Source of the DNA: Piliocolobus tephrosceles
Lineage: Eukaryota; Chordata; Mammalia; Primates; Cercopithecidae
Assembly (NCBI RefSeq): GCF_002776525.5
Contig: NC_045441.1
Coordinates: forward strand, 88,105,101-88,169,100
Reading direction: 5' to 3'
Length of the DNA: 64,000 bases
Under the pieces are notes generated by a model. It did no database searches and was not told the origin of the DNA. It worked only from the letters and a program-made list of their open reading frames with translations. Below are positions 47,816 to 60,055 of the stretch, in pieces (within the stretch, counting starts at the first letter, position 1; the number at the start of each line of letters is the position of its first letter). The position numbers were made by a program, and so were the translations under genes.

Positions 47816-48690
47816 AGGTGGGTAATAACAAATTCCTCTGAGCTAAAGAAGCATGTTCTAATCCAATGCAAGGAAGCTAAGAAACTTGAAACAAGTTTAG
47901 AGGAATTGTTACCTAGATAATCAGTTTAGAGAACATAAATGACCTGATGGAGCTGAAAAAATAGCACGAGAACTTCGTGAAGCATACACAAGTATCAATA
48001 GCCAAATTGATCAAATGGAAGAAAGGATATCAGAGATTGAAGATCAACTTAATGAAATAAAGTGTGAAGACAAGATTAGAGAAAAAAGAATGAAAAGGAA
48101 TGAACAAAGCCTCCAAGAAATATGGGATTACATGAAAAGATCAAAACTGTGTTTGATTGGTGTACCTGAAATTGATGGGGAGAATGGAATCAAGTTGGAA
48201 AACACTCTTAAGGATATTATCCAGGAGAACTTCCCCAACCTAGCAATACAGGCCAGCATTCAAATTCAGGAAATACAGCAAATACCACAAAGATATTGCT
48301 CGAGAAGAGCGACCTCAAGACACATAATCATCAGATTCACCAAGGATGAAATCAAGGAAAAAATGATAAGGGCAGCCAGAGAGAAAGATCGGGTTTTCCA
48401 CAAAGGGAAGCCCATCAGACTAACATTGGATCTCTCTGCAGAAACCCTAGGAGCCAGAGGAAAGTGAGGGCCAATATTCAACATTCCTAAAGCAAAGAAT
48501 TTTCAACCCAGAATTTCATATCCAACCAAACTAAGCTTCATGAGCAAAGGACAAATACAATCCTTTACAGACTAGCAAATGCTGAGAGAAGAAAATCACC
48601 ACCAGGCCTGCCTTACAAGAGCTCCTGAATGAAGCACTAAATATGGAAAGGAAAAACTGGTACGAGCCACTAAAAAACACAAAATTGTAA
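47816..48690 (+). pseudogene. L1 ORF1 remnant
   Basis: L1 ORF1p is an RNA-binding trimeric chaperone of about 338 residues. Here the start codon and roughly the first 60 codons are gone, fused to the 5' UTR around 47811-47816. A stop-free piece at 48015-48467 (about 150 codons) covers the end of the coiled coil (MEERISEIEDQLNEI) and much of the RRM/C-terminal region, ending at a stop after LSAETLGARGK. Further homology runs to the expected ORF1 stop near 48690. Cannot make a full ORF1p. Confidence 0.9.
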
Positions 48691-48748
48691 AGACTATCGA
48701 GGCTATGAAGAAACTGCATCAACTAATGGGCAAAATAACCAGCTAGCA

Positions 48749-51700
48749 TGACGACAGGATTAAATCCACACATAACGATATTAACTTTAAATGTAAACGT
48801 GCTAAATGCCCCAATTAAAAGACACAGACTGGAAATTGGATAAAGAATTAAGTCCCATCCATGTGCTGTATTTAAGAGACCCATCTCATGTGCAAAGACA
48901 CACGTAGACTCAAAATAAAGGGATGGTGGAATATTTACTAAGCAAATGGAAACCAAAAACAGCAGGGGTTGCAATGCTGGTCTCTGATAAAACAGACTTT
49001 AAACCAACAAAGAACAAAAAAGACAAAGACGGGCATTACATAGTGGTAAAGGGATCAATGCAACAAGAAGAGCTAACTATCCTAAATATGTATGCAACCA
49101 ATACAGTAGCACCCAGACTCATAAAACAAGTTCTTAGAGACCTACAAAGAGACGTAGACTTCCACACAATAATAGTGGGAGAGTTTAACATCCCACTGTC
49201 AATATTAGATTAATGAGACAGAAAATGAACAAGGATATTCAGGACTTGTACTCAGCTCTAGACCAAGGGGACCTATAGACAGCTATAGAATTCTACACCC
49301 CAAATCAACAGAATATACATTCTTCTCAGCACCACATCGCATTTATTCTAAAATTGACTACATTATTGGAAGTAAAACACTCCTCAGCAAACGCAAAAGA
49401 ATGGAAATCATAACAAACAGACTTACAGACCAGTGTAAACAAATTAGAATTTAGGATTAAGAAACTCACTTAAAACCACACAACTACATGGAAATTGAAC
49501 AACCTGCTCCTGAATGGCAACTAGGTGAATAAAGAAATTAAGGCAGAAATAAATAAGTTATTTGAAACCAATGAGAACAAAGACACAAGGTGCCAGAGTC
49601 CCTGGGGCACAGCTAAAGCAGTGTTTAGAGGGAAATTTATAGCACTAAATGCCCACAGGAGAAAGGAGGAAAGATCTAAAACCGAATCCCTAACATCACA
49701 ATTAAAATAACTAGACAAGCAAGAGCAAACAAATTCAAAAGCAAACAGAAGACAAGAAATAACTACAATCAGAACAGAACCGAAGGAGATAGAGACACGA
49801 AAAACTCTTCACAAAACAATCAATGAATCCAGGAGCTGTTTTTTTGCAAAGATTAACAAAATAGACCACTAGCCACACTAATAAAGAAGAAAAGAGAGAA
49901 GATTCAAATAGACACAATAAAAAATGATAAAAAATGATAAAGGGGAGATCACCACTGATCCCACAGAAATACAATCTATCATCAGAGAATACTATAAACC
50001 CCTCAACTCAAATAAACTAGAAAGTCTAGAAGAAATGGATAAATTCCTGGACCAATACACCCACCCAAGACTAAACCAGGAAGATGTCGAATCCCTGAAT
50101 GGACCAATAACAAGTGCTGAGATTCAGGCGGTAATTAATAACCTACCAATAAAAATTCCCAGGACCAGACAGATTCACAGCTGAATTCTACCAGAGTTAC
50201 AAAGAGTAGCTGGTACCATTCATTGTGAAACTATTCCAAACAATAGAAAAAGAGGGACTCCTTCTTAACTCATTTTATGAGGCCAGCATCATTCTGATAC
50301 CAAAACCTGGCAGAGATACACAAAAAATGAAAATTTCAGGCCAATATCCCGGATGAACATGGATATGAAAATCTTCAATAAAATACTAACCGAATCCAGC
50401 AGCATATCAAAAAGCTTATTTACCACGATTAAGTCGGCTTCATCCCTGGGATGCAAGGCTGGTTCAACATACACAAATCAATAAACATAATCCATCACAT
50501 AAACAGAACCAATGACAAAAACCACATGATTATCTCAACAGATGCAGAAAAGGCCTTGAATAAAATTCAACACACCTTCAGGCTAAAAGCTCTCAAAAAC
50601 CTAGGTATTGATGGAACATATCTCAAAATAATAAGAGCTATTTATGACAAACCCACAGTCCATATCATTCTGAATGGGCAAAAGCTGGAAGCATTCCCTT
50701 TGAATATCAGCCCAAGATAAGGATGCATTCTTACCACTCCTATTCAACATAGTATTGGAAGTTCTGGCCAGGACAATCAGGCAAGAGAAAGAAATATAGG
50801 GTATTCAAGGGGTATTCAAGTAGGAAGAAAGGAAGTCAAATTGTCTCTGTGTGCAGATGACATAGTTGCATATTTAGAAAACCCCATCAATGGCCGGCAC
50901 GGTGGCTCACGCCTGTAATCCCAGCACTTTGGGAGGCCAAGGTGGGTGGATCACGAGGTCAGGAGATGGAGACCATCCTGGCTAACACGGTGAAACCCCG
51001 TCTCTACTAAAAATGCAAAAAATTAGCTGGGCGTGGCGGCGGGTGCCTGTAGTCCCAGCTACTTGGGAGGCTGCGGCAGGAGAATGGCGGGAACCCGGGA
51101 GGCGGAGCTTGCAGTGAGCCGAGATCGCGCCACTGCAGTCCAGGCTGGGTGACTGAGCAAGACTCTGTCTCAGAAAAAAAAAAAAAAGAAAAAGAAAACC
51201 CCATCGTCTCAGCCCAAAATCACCTTAAGCAGATAAGCAACTTCAGCAAAGTCTCAGGATACAAAATCAGTGTGCAAAAATCACAAGCATTCCTATACCA
51301 ATAATAGACAAAGAGCCAAATCATGAGTGAACTCCCATTCACAATTGCTACAAAGATAATTAAATACCTAGAAATAAAACTCACAAGGGATGTGAAGGAC
51401 CTCTTCAAGGAGAATTACAAACCTTTGCTCAAGGAAATAACAGAGGACACAAACAAATGGAAAAACATTCCATGCTCATGGATAGAAATAATCAATATTG
51501 TGGAAATGGCCATTTTCACATATGCCCAAACGAATTTATAGATTCAACACTATCCCCATCAAGCTACCATTGACTTTCTTAACAGAATTAGAAAAAAACT
51601 ACTTTAAATGTCATCTGAAACCAAAAAAGAGCCCGTATAGCCACGATAATCCTAAGCAAAAAGAACAAAGCTGGAGGCATCATGCTACCTGACTTGAAAC

Positions 51701-52914
51701 TATACTACAAGGCCACAGTAACCAAAACAGCATGATAGTGGTACCAAAACAGATATATAGACCAATGGAACAGGACAGAGGCCTCAGAAATTATGCCAAC
51801 CATCTGATCTTTGACAAACCTACAAAAACAAGTAATGGGGAAAAGATTCCCTATTTAATAAATGCTTTTGGGAAAACTGGTTAGTCATATGCAGAAAACT
51901 GAAAATGAAACCCTAAATTACACCTCATACAAAAATTAACTCAAGATGGAGTAAAGACTTAAACGTAAGACCTGAAAGCATAAAAATCCTAGAAAAAAGC
52001 CTAGGCAATACCATTCAGGACATAGGCATGGGCAAAGACTTCATGACTAAAATACTAAAAGCAGTGGCAACAATAGCCTAAATGGACAAATTGGATCTAA
52101 TTAAACTAAAGAGCTTCTGCACAGTAAACAAACAAACAAACAAAACACAAACAAAAAAAACTATCATCAGAGTGAATAGGCAACCTACAGAATGGGAGAA
52201 AATATTTGTGATTTATCAATCAGACAAAGGCCGAATATCTATAATCTGCAAGGAACTTAAACAAATTTACAAGAAACAAACAAACAACTCCATCAAAAAG
52301 TGAGCCAAGGATATGAACAGACTCTTCTCAAAGGAAGACATTTATGCAGTCAATAAACATATGAAAAAAAGCTCATCATCACTGGTCATTAGAGAAATGC
52401 AAATCAAAACCATAATGAGATACTATCTCATGCCAGTTAGCATGGTGATTATTAAAAAGTCAGGAAACAACAGATGCTGGAGAAGATTTAGAGAAATAGG
52501 AATGCCTTCACACTGTTGGTGGGAGTGTAAATTAGTTTAACCATTGTGGAAGACAGTATGGCAATTCCTCAAAGATGTAGAACCAGAAATACCATTTGAC
52601 CCAGCAGCCCCATTACAAGGTATATACCCAAAGGATTATAAATCATGCTGCTATAAAGACACATGCGTACCTATGTTTATTGTGGCACTATTCACAATAG
52701 CAAAGACTTGGAATTAACCCAAATATTCATCAGTGACAGACTGGATTAAGAAAATGTGGCACATATACACCATGGAATACTATACAGCCATAAAGAAGGA
52801 TGAATTCATGTTCTTTGAAGGGACATGGATGAAGCTGGAAACCATCATTCTCAGCAAACTAACATAGGAAAAGAAAACCAAACACCGAATGTTCTCACTC
52901 AGAAGTAGGAGTTG
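48749..52914 (+). pseudogene. L1 ORF2 remnant (endonuclease and reverse transcriptase)
   Basis: ORF2p carries an N-terminal endonuclease, reverse transcriptase and a cysteine-rich end. The frame breaks within about 35 codons by a one-base deletion near 48830. The largest endonuclease piece (48923-49213) has GEFN where the family has the catalytic GDFN. The RT metal-binding motif is read as CADD instead of FADD near 50848-50862. An AluY interrupts the gene at 50892-51192, about 30 bases after that motif. Later pieces are further broken. Clearly dead. Confidence 0.92.
50892..51192 (+). mobile_element. AluY inserted in L1 ORF2, intact TSD
   Basis: Full-length sense AluY with GAGCCGAGATCGCGCCACTGC, so standard rather than monkey-variant AluY. 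Perfect 13-bp TSD, AGAAAACCCCATC, at 50876-50888 and 51193-51205, made of L1 sequence. Confidence 0.97.
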
Positions 52915-53130
52915 AACCTTGAGACCACATGGACCCAGGGAAGGGAACATCACACACAGGGGCCTGTCAGGGGGTACTGGGCTAGGGAGGGCTAGCACTA
53001 GGAGAAATACCTAATGTAGATGACAGGTTGATGAGTACAGCAAACCACCATGGCACATGTATACCTATGTAACAAACCTGCCCGTTCTGCACGTGTGTCC
53101 TGGAACTTAAAAAGTTTAATTTAAAAAAAA

Positions 53131-53378
53131 TGTGCAGAATAGGTAACCCTATAGGGTTTGAAGGTAGATTAGTGGTTTCTTAGGGGTGGTGGGTAGTGGT
53201 GGGACAGCGGATTGATATCCAATGGATATAGAGTTTCTTTGTGCGGTGATTAAATGTTTTAAAAATAACTGTGGAGGCATGGCTGCACATATATTTAAAT
53301 ACATCAAAAGCACTGAGCTGTATATTTTAAATGTGTGATTTACATGGTATGTGGATTGTATCTCATGAAGGCTTTTTA
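53131..53378 (+). mobile_element. Older L1 3' end (L1MA/L1MB-like), sense
   Basis: 'gaaggtagattagtggtttc' then 'tatagagtttctttgtgcgg' and 'gtgatttacatggtatgtgg' follow the 3' end of L1MB-type elements. It directly abuts the A tail of the younger L1PA. Confidence 0.75.
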
Positions 53379-53807
53379 AACAAAACAACACTGCTGTAAC
53401 ATAGAACAAAGCAAAGTTTGTGTCTAATCCAGCTATGGTAATGGTTAAATTTTATAATCTAAAATCTAAGCTTTATTTATGAGGATACTCACCTCATTGC
53501 TGAGGTGTGTCAACAAAACATTTTAGTAAATTTATAGGAACAAAATACTAGACCTATTACTGAGAAAATACAAAACTTGGAGACAGGAATATATCTTTAA
53601 AAAGAATCTTATTTAGAGTCAAGGAAAGTTATGAAACATATCAAGGAAATTATTAATTGCTAAATATTGAGTTAATATGTTAGTCATTTATTCTGAATGA
53701 TTTCAGAATACTTATATCAAATGAAATTAGATTAAATATACATTTGAAAGGTAAACATCCAAGTAGAATAAATTTATGTTATATCCTAAGTAATAGAATT
53801 TCTTTGT
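53379..53807. other. Unassigned DNA inside the nested stack
   Basis: No family recognised. Confidence 0.45.
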
Positions 53808-53820
53808 TGCATTTACTTTC

Positions 53821-54134
53821 TTTCTTTCTTTCTTTCTTTCTTTTTTTTTTTTTTTTTTTTTTTGAGACGGAGTGTCCCTCTGTCTCCCAGGCTGGAGTGC
53901 AGTGGCGGCATCTCAGCTCACTGCAAGCTCTGCCTCCCGGGTTCACGCCATTCTCCTGCCTCCGCCTCCCAAGTAGCTGGTACTAGAGGCGCCCACCACC
54001 ATGCCCGGCTAATTTTTTTGTATTTTTAGTAGAGACGGGGTTTCACTGTGTTAGCCAGGATGGTCTCGATTTCCTGACCTGGTGATCCACCCGCCTCGCC
54101 CTCCCAAAGTGCTGGGATTACAGGCGTCCGGCCC
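53821..54134 (-). mobile_element. AluY, antisense, intact TSD, 5'-end deletion
   Basis: (CTTT)n and poly-T tail at about 53817-53862, then an antisense AluY. Near its 5' end 'ttacaggcgtccggcc' lacks about a dozen bases of GAGCCACCGCGCC. Perfect 13-bp TSD, TGCATTTACTTTC, at 53808-53820 and 54135-54147. Confidence 0.95.
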
Positions 54135-54302
54135 TGCATTTACTTTCAATCAACAAAATACTTAAGTTTTCTATTGCCACTACTTTGATTTATTTCAAAA
54201 CCTCTTTTCACATCTAAATCTAACTTTAATGTAAATTGCTTTTATATAAATTGTGAGTTAAAATAACAAAAATAAAAATAAATCGGAAAAAAAAAATAAC
54301 TT

Positions 54303-54722
54303 CGTCAGAATTCTGGAAGCCAGAAGTTCAGCATTAGTACCACTGGGTCCAATGAATGTGTTAGCCATCCTATGCTCCTTTGCAAGGCTCTGTGGGAGAA
54401 TCTCTTCCTTGTCTCTTCCAATTTATGAAGCTGTCTTCCCTGGCTTGTGGCCCTTTCCTCAAGTCAGCAATGCAACATCTTCAAATCTTTCTACTTCCAT
54501 CTTCCATGGTCTTGGCCTTCTGGGTATATGACCAATCCCCTCTCCCTCTCTCTTATAAGGACATTTGTGATGACATTTAGGGCCCAAACAGGGATAACAA
54601 GAAATGTTTTTATCTCAAGATCTTTAATTTAATCATATCTGCAAAACTTCAACACTCAAAGTAACATTCACAGGTTCCAGGCATTAAAGATCCTGGAGTG
54701 GCCATTATTCAACCTACTAAAA
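54303..54722 (-). mobile_element. MLT1-like MaLR LTR, remaining part, antisense
   Basis: 'agaattctggaagccagaag', 'gctctgtgggagaatctctt', 'ccctggcttgtggccctttc' and 'cttataaggacatttgtgat' continue the LTR whose 3' end lies at 47076-47143. It ends at 'ccattattcaacctacta'. Confidence 0.7.
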
Positions 54723-55943
54723 TCTTCTTTTAAAAATTACGTGTAACAAATGAAATATTTGCTTATGTATTTTTAAGACTGCTTATAAATCTCTCTCCCA
54801 TCTTTTCTTTACTCTCCATTTGAATATGCTATATCTAGGCAAGTTTGGGTGTAGTTTTAAAATATTTACAAGTAGTATTATTTCTTTTGGGATCCTACAG
54901 ACCAACCTACCCCTTGGGTATAAATTGGTAATTTGAAACACTTAAAAATCTATAGGATACTGTGGCTTTATAGTTATACATATTGCTTTTAATTAAAACA
55001 TTCATCTAACATTAGTCAGACTGATGAAATAATAGAAAATATTAATCTACCATACTGCATCCACCTTAATATTTATTTGGGATGGGTAAATTTTTTATGA
55101 CCTCTTTATTTCGAATCAGAATATTCTTTGACTAGATTCGCAGTGACAGTAATAAATGTGTATGCATCTGTAACATTCACAAAATCAGTTTCATTAAGAT
55201 GGCCTCCAAAGATGGTAAAAATTAGTATGTGGTTTATCTTTAAGTCCTAAGTCCTCTAATTTAGTGTATCAGATCATTTTATTCTTAAAAATATGTTAGA
55301 AAAATTACAGTTGTTTTTTTATGATCCAATTTCTAAACCATAAAAAGAAATTGCTACCTATAAAATATAATTGGCACTGCATTTTTAGTCAGAAAGATAA
55401 CCAGATGCTTTAAAAATGAATTCATTATACAAGACTCTCAAAAATTGTTCTGTAATTATTCCCTCAAGCAACAGTTCCAATATTTCCAAAATATTGTTTA
55501 TTACCCATGTCTTCCATTTCTCTTTCATATTTGGGTGTAAAATGAGTACGCCACTTGGCCACAAAATGTGGATTACTTACAGAGTATTTAGTGAGTACAA
55601 TTGCCCATGGGCAAAATATTAAATTTATTTTCAACAAAAGCCTTTGCTTGATTGTTTTAGATAACATGCCTAATGTTTTATAAATCAAAAAATAATTTCC
55701 TTATGACAAACTTTTGAATAAGTAGAAAACTAAAAAGCTATTAATTTTTTAAATGCTTGGTTTTACCTAAAGCAAATATTCACAGTTGTACAATCATGAA
55801 ATCTTGCAGACTATTCTGAAATGTTAATATATTATTTTTATTTTTAAAAACTTATTTTAATATTAACATTATGATATAATTATTTTTGGTCTACATTCTT
55901 TTGGTCTACATTGCTACATGGCTTTAAATCATTGTAGTTTTCA
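54723..55943. other. Unassigned AT-rich DNA
   Basis: Nothing recognised. Confidence 0.5.
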
Positions 55944-56439
55944 GCCGGGCGTGGTGACTCATGCCTGTAATCCCAGTACTTTGAGATGCCGAGACAGGCA
56001 GATTGCCTGAAGTCAGGAGTTCGAGACCAGTCTGGCCAACATGGTGAAACCCTGCCTCTACTAACTAAAACTACAAAAAAATTAGCCGGGTGTGGTGGCG
56101 TGTGCCTGTAGTGTCAGCTACTCAGGAGGCTGAGGCAGGCGAATCGCTTGAACCAGGGAAGTGGAGGCTGTAGTGAGCCAAGATCATGCCACTGTACTCC
56201 AGCCTGGGAGGCTGAGGCAGGTGGATCATCTGAGGTCAGGAGTTCCAGGTCAGCCTGGCCAACTTGGTGAGATCTCGTCTCTACTAAAAATACAAAAATT
56301 AGCCAGGCGTGGTGGTGGTAACCTGTAATTCCAGATACTCGGAAGGCTCAGGCAGGAGGATCGCTTGAACCTGGGAGGCAGAGGTTGCTGTGAGTCAAGA
56401 TCACACTGCACTCGTCTGGGTGACAGAGTGAGACTCCAT

Positions 56440-56470
<31 letters not shown>
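55944..56470 (+). mobile_element. Fused tandem Alu (one full Alu joined to most of a second)
   Basis: A sense Alu runs from 55944 to 'ctccagcctggg' near 56208. Without a poly-A tail it passes straight into the left arm of a second sense Alu at its 'aggctgaggcaggtggatca' position. The second continues through its right arm to a (AAAAC)n tail. The first ~45 bases of the second copy are missing. Confidence 0.92.
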
Positions 56471-56471
<1 letters not shown>

Positions 56472-56774
56472 TTTGGATATCCCTCTGGGGCACTCTCATC
56501 TACTGTTCGCCAAAACATCCATGCTCCACCAAATTTGGCTTCCTTAGTATTTCCAATACAGTCTTGCTATACCTCCATGGAGATGGTGTTCTATGATAGT
56601 ACAGTCTTCTTTCTACGGTTAAGTTTTCTGTTAGGATTTTAGTCGACTGGTATTCCCACAGTGATCTGCACTCTCACAGAATTTTTTAAAGGCATTCCTG
56701 AAGTATGTTTCTATTGGTTGGTTGCATCTGGGTCTCAGCACAGTATGTTAACTCTAGTAAACCATAGTGACTAT
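56471..56774. other. Unassigned DNA
   Basis: Nothing recognised. Confidence 0.5.
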
Positions 56775-57275
56775 GCGTTCTGGGATTGAAACTCAGCTCA
56801 GATTTTTCTTTGCTGAATGATTCCTGTTAAGAAGTTATTTGGGGCCGGGCGCTGTGGCTCACGCCTGTAATCCCAGCACTTTGGGAGGCCGAGGTGGGTG
56901 GATCACGAGGTCAGGAGATCAAGACCATCCTGGCTAACACAGTGAAACCCTGTCTTTACTAAAAAATACAAAAAATTAGCCCGGTGTAGTCATGGGTGCA
57001 TGTAATCCCAGCTACTTGGTAGGCTGAGGCGAAAGAATGGCATGAACTCAGGAGGCGGAGCTTGCAGTGAGCCGAGATCGCGCCATTGCACTCCAGCCTG
57101 GGCAACAGAGCCAGATTCTCAAAAAAAAAAAAAAAAAGTATTTGGTCACATCATGCCTCAGTTTCCTTACCTATATAATAAAGACAATAATAGTAGCTAT
57201 CTTGCCACAGTGTAAGAGATGATAATGTAAACCACTTAGGAAAATGGGTGATATGTTGTAAGCATTCAATATTAC
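56775..57275 (+). mobile_element. MIR SINE, sense, split by an Alu
   Basis: The left part (56775-56842, 'ttctgggattgaaactcagc') and right part (57138-57275, 'cctcagtttccttacctata' then 'agacaataatagtagctatc') are consecutive segments of one MIR. Confidence 0.7.
56843..57137 (+). mobile_element. AluY-like inside the MIR
   Basis: Sense Alu from 'ggccgggcgctgtggctcac' to 'gagccagattctc' plus an A run. Flanked by an imperfect duplication (AGTTATTTGG versus AGTATTTGG). Confidence 0.94.
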
Positions 57276-59239
57276 TTTTGTCTCTCCATCTCATACCTCT
57301 CATCTCTTTCCTCCTCTACTTCTTCTTCTCCTTCTTATTCTCTTTTCTTGATTATGAACTTCTTAAAGACATTTTTCCTAATACTATGTCTTGTATGTTG
57401 TATTAACTCAATGAGTAATAAGTTTGAGTAAGAGAATGAGTGGCTAATGGCTTAATAATGAAATTTACCTGTTGATATAAACTATCTCAAATATTAAATT
57501 TGGTAAGTTAGACTTTTATTGCTAAGAAGTTGGTGCTCAGAAATTCACTTACCTACTTATGTTTATTTTTTCCTTAACTCTGGGATAAAGTAAACACATT
57601 TTGTTTTCAGCATCATCAGTTTCTTCCTACACTTAGTTGCTAATTATGATTCAGGTGTTAATTATTTCAAAAATATGTTTTCACTATTAATGTTGGGCAT
57701 TGCTTTTCCCAATTTATTTATTTGGTCATTTTAAATTTTAGAATGTGAGTTTAACTTCCTTCCCTCCCTAACACTGTTAAATTTATTTTAAATAGAATAT
57801 ATATGATATTGCTTTAAGTATATCAGTTACTGCCATTTTTTCCAGGTAATTAATATAGACTATCCTTTTTAAGGTCTCTGCTTTGAGGGTATTCACAGTC
57901 ACGAAGGTGACTCACATATAGAATTAACTGAAATACTTTGCACCTCAGATGTGCACTCCATAAACAACAGGAAGAGAGATTTGTTCAAGGAAATGAAGAT
58001 AACGCACTTGAATTGGTTTTGATAGACTGAGGCAAAACGACCAAGAAGATAGGGCAAAATCAATAATTACCTGTATTCCAAGTGAATTTCAAACTCTTTT
58101 ACTATATCAAATTGATATCATAGATGGAAAAGACTTGCCTTTAGGAGAATGAGATTAGTCCTTAGTGACTAATAGAGTATTTGTGAGATAAAGATAAACT
58201 GTGCATGGAAAAGGAAGTTAAACGGGAAGATTGCAATAACATCTTGGAGGAAGGGCTTGAAATGTCAGACTAATGTTTTAGTAATGTTCATTTTCTCTTG
58301 CAAAGAGAGGCAATCATATGCAGAACTTATAGTGAATTAATGCTGCTGACTGTGTAACTGAAGGGATAGTTAGAAACCTCTGTTAGGAGGTTATATTGGA
58401 TATCCAGGATAGAAGTGATTAATGTCCAAATTAGGCTAGTATAACTGGGAGCATAAAGGAAATAACACTTCATCTGAAACTTTACTTCATTCACCCACTG
58501 ACAAATATGTGATAGGCACATAATCAATACAGATGTGGTGACTAGCTAAGAGACAGGAGGAAGAGGAAGTTCAAGAAAACTGAAATTTCTAACCCAAGCA
58601 AAGGAGAGTGGCAGTGGTGCACTTAAAATTGAAGGCATAGGAGAAAGTTTGGAAGATAAATAAATGAATTCTAATTTGCACATAGGCAATTTGAGGTGAC
58701 ATCAGGCTTGTTTTGTGCGGTAAACAGTAGTCAATTAGGCATGTGCCTTTGATGTTTTGATAATGATTTGAGAATCATCCAGTGAGGGTGATATTTGAAG
58801 TTGTGGGAGGAAAATAGATTAGTTAAAAGTGTGTAGGGTGGAAAGGAATGCACCCTAAACATGGGGCCTTAGGAAACATCTGTTCTTAGGAGCCAAGTAA
58901 AGGAAAATAAACTAGTGAAAAAGCTTAAGATGTAATGGCATAAAGTATGGAAAACAGAGCTAAAATAGCTCTGTTTTCATGAAGACAGTATACTCAACCA
59001 TGTTAGAGTTCTTGTTGCCCAAGAATAGAGGGTACTTCGGTTGGATAATAAGCTCGTTGATAATTGGTCTTTATGAGAACCATTTTAGTAGAATAGATGG
59101 AGTGAGGAAAATAGATTCTAGTTTGTTTGGACACAAAATGGAGAAGAGGAATTAAGAATTAAAACAGTTATACCCAAACTACTTTTTAAAAAAAGTAATA
59201 GCATTTACTGTATCATTTTTCTTATTCCAATAATGTTTA
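57276..59239. other. Unassigned DNA
   Basis: A pyrimidine-rich patch (CTCC/CTTCTT) lies at 57290-57350. Otherwise nothing recognised. Confidence 0.5.
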
Positions 59240-60055
59240 TTCATGCAGGTATTTCAAGTAGCATTGAAAATATGGAGAATAAAATAAAGAAATAAAGAAG
59301 AAACAATAATATCAAAAGTAATCAAAATTTCAATACCTTAAATCAATAATTATTGATAATCCAGCTAACATTTTTCCAAACTACAAAATACATACAGTTA
59401 TTCACATACAAGACACTTATAAATGATTGTATATATTAAATATAAAGTCATGTATATAATCATATAGCAGTTTATCTTTCATTTCACTCAGTAATGCAGA
59501 AAAATATCTTGTCATTATTAATATAATATGCAATTAATGAATGCATACTAGTCTACTATACTTATATAATTTATTTAACAAATTCATTATGAACAACTGA
59601 AAAAAATACATATTTGTACAGACATCTGATGTTTGTCTTTGGATAATTTGCTAATAATGGCCTTCCTGTTTTAAAGAATTTATTGGCCGGGCGCGGTGGC
59701 TCAAGCCTGTAATCCCAGCACTTTGGGAGGCCGAGACGGGCGGATCAGGAGGTCAGGAGATCGAGACCATCCTGGCTAATACGGTGAAACCCCTTCTCTA
59801 ATAGAAAATACAAAAAACTAGCCAGGCGAGGAGGCGGGCGCCTGTAGTCCCAGCTACTCGGGAGGCTGAGACAGGAGAATGGCGTGAACCCAGGAGGCGG
59901 AGCTTGCAGTGAGCTGAGATCCGGCCACTGCACTCCAGCCTGGGTGGCAGAGCAAGACTCCGTCTCAAAAAAAAAAAAAAAAAATTATTTTTACATCATT
60001 TCATATATATTACCAAATGCCCCTTCAGAATGTTTCCATGAAGTTGCACTCTAGG
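59240..60055 (-). mobile_element. Ancient L1 ORF2 3' region, antisense, split by AluY
   Basis: 'agtttatctttcatttcact', then 'gcatactagtctactatact', 'aatttatttaacaaattcat' and, after the Alu, 'ttaccaaatgccccttcaga' follow the antisense order of old L1M ORF2. Non-coding. Confidence 0.6.
59685..59982 (+). mobile_element. Old World monkey-type AluY, sense
   Basis: Carries CTCAAGCCTG, AAAAAACTAGCC and GAGATCCGGCCACTGC. Inserted in the old antisense L1. The TSD is not clear, since the surrounding sequence is A/T-rich on both sides. Confidence 0.96.

Larger units (their letters stand above)
47146..53130 (+). mobile_element. Near-full-length L1PA-type LINE-1, decayed, AluY inside
   Basis: Sense L1 from a 5' UTR start 'ggcaagatggctgaatagga' through a shortened 5' UTR, ORF1 remnant, ORF2 remnant and 3' UTR to an A-rich end at 53130. 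ORF1 spacer phrases and the 3' UTR suggest an intermediate-age L1PA (roughly PA7-PA13), not a young human-type copy. The 5' UTR jumps from 'gggtgattactgcatatcca' to 'gtaaacaaagccaccaggaa', so several hundred bases are missing. A second deletion removes the start of ORF1. Many frameshifts and stops; not autonomous. I could not find a matching target-site duplication. Confidence 0.93.

Noticed and set aside
47220..47831. 203-codon open frame on the minus strand across the L1 5' UTR
   Set aside because: It is antisense to a known L1 5' UTR. The known primate antisense ORF0 lies in a UTR interval that appears to be deleted in this copy, so this frame is not ORF0. No domain is recognisable.
53385..53415. 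'cactgctgtaacat' resembling the MLT1-like LTR phrase at 47091, as a possible target-site duplication of the L1 block
   Set aside because: Similarity is limited to about 13 bases and it is not at the L1PA tail, so it is too weak to call a target-site duplication.
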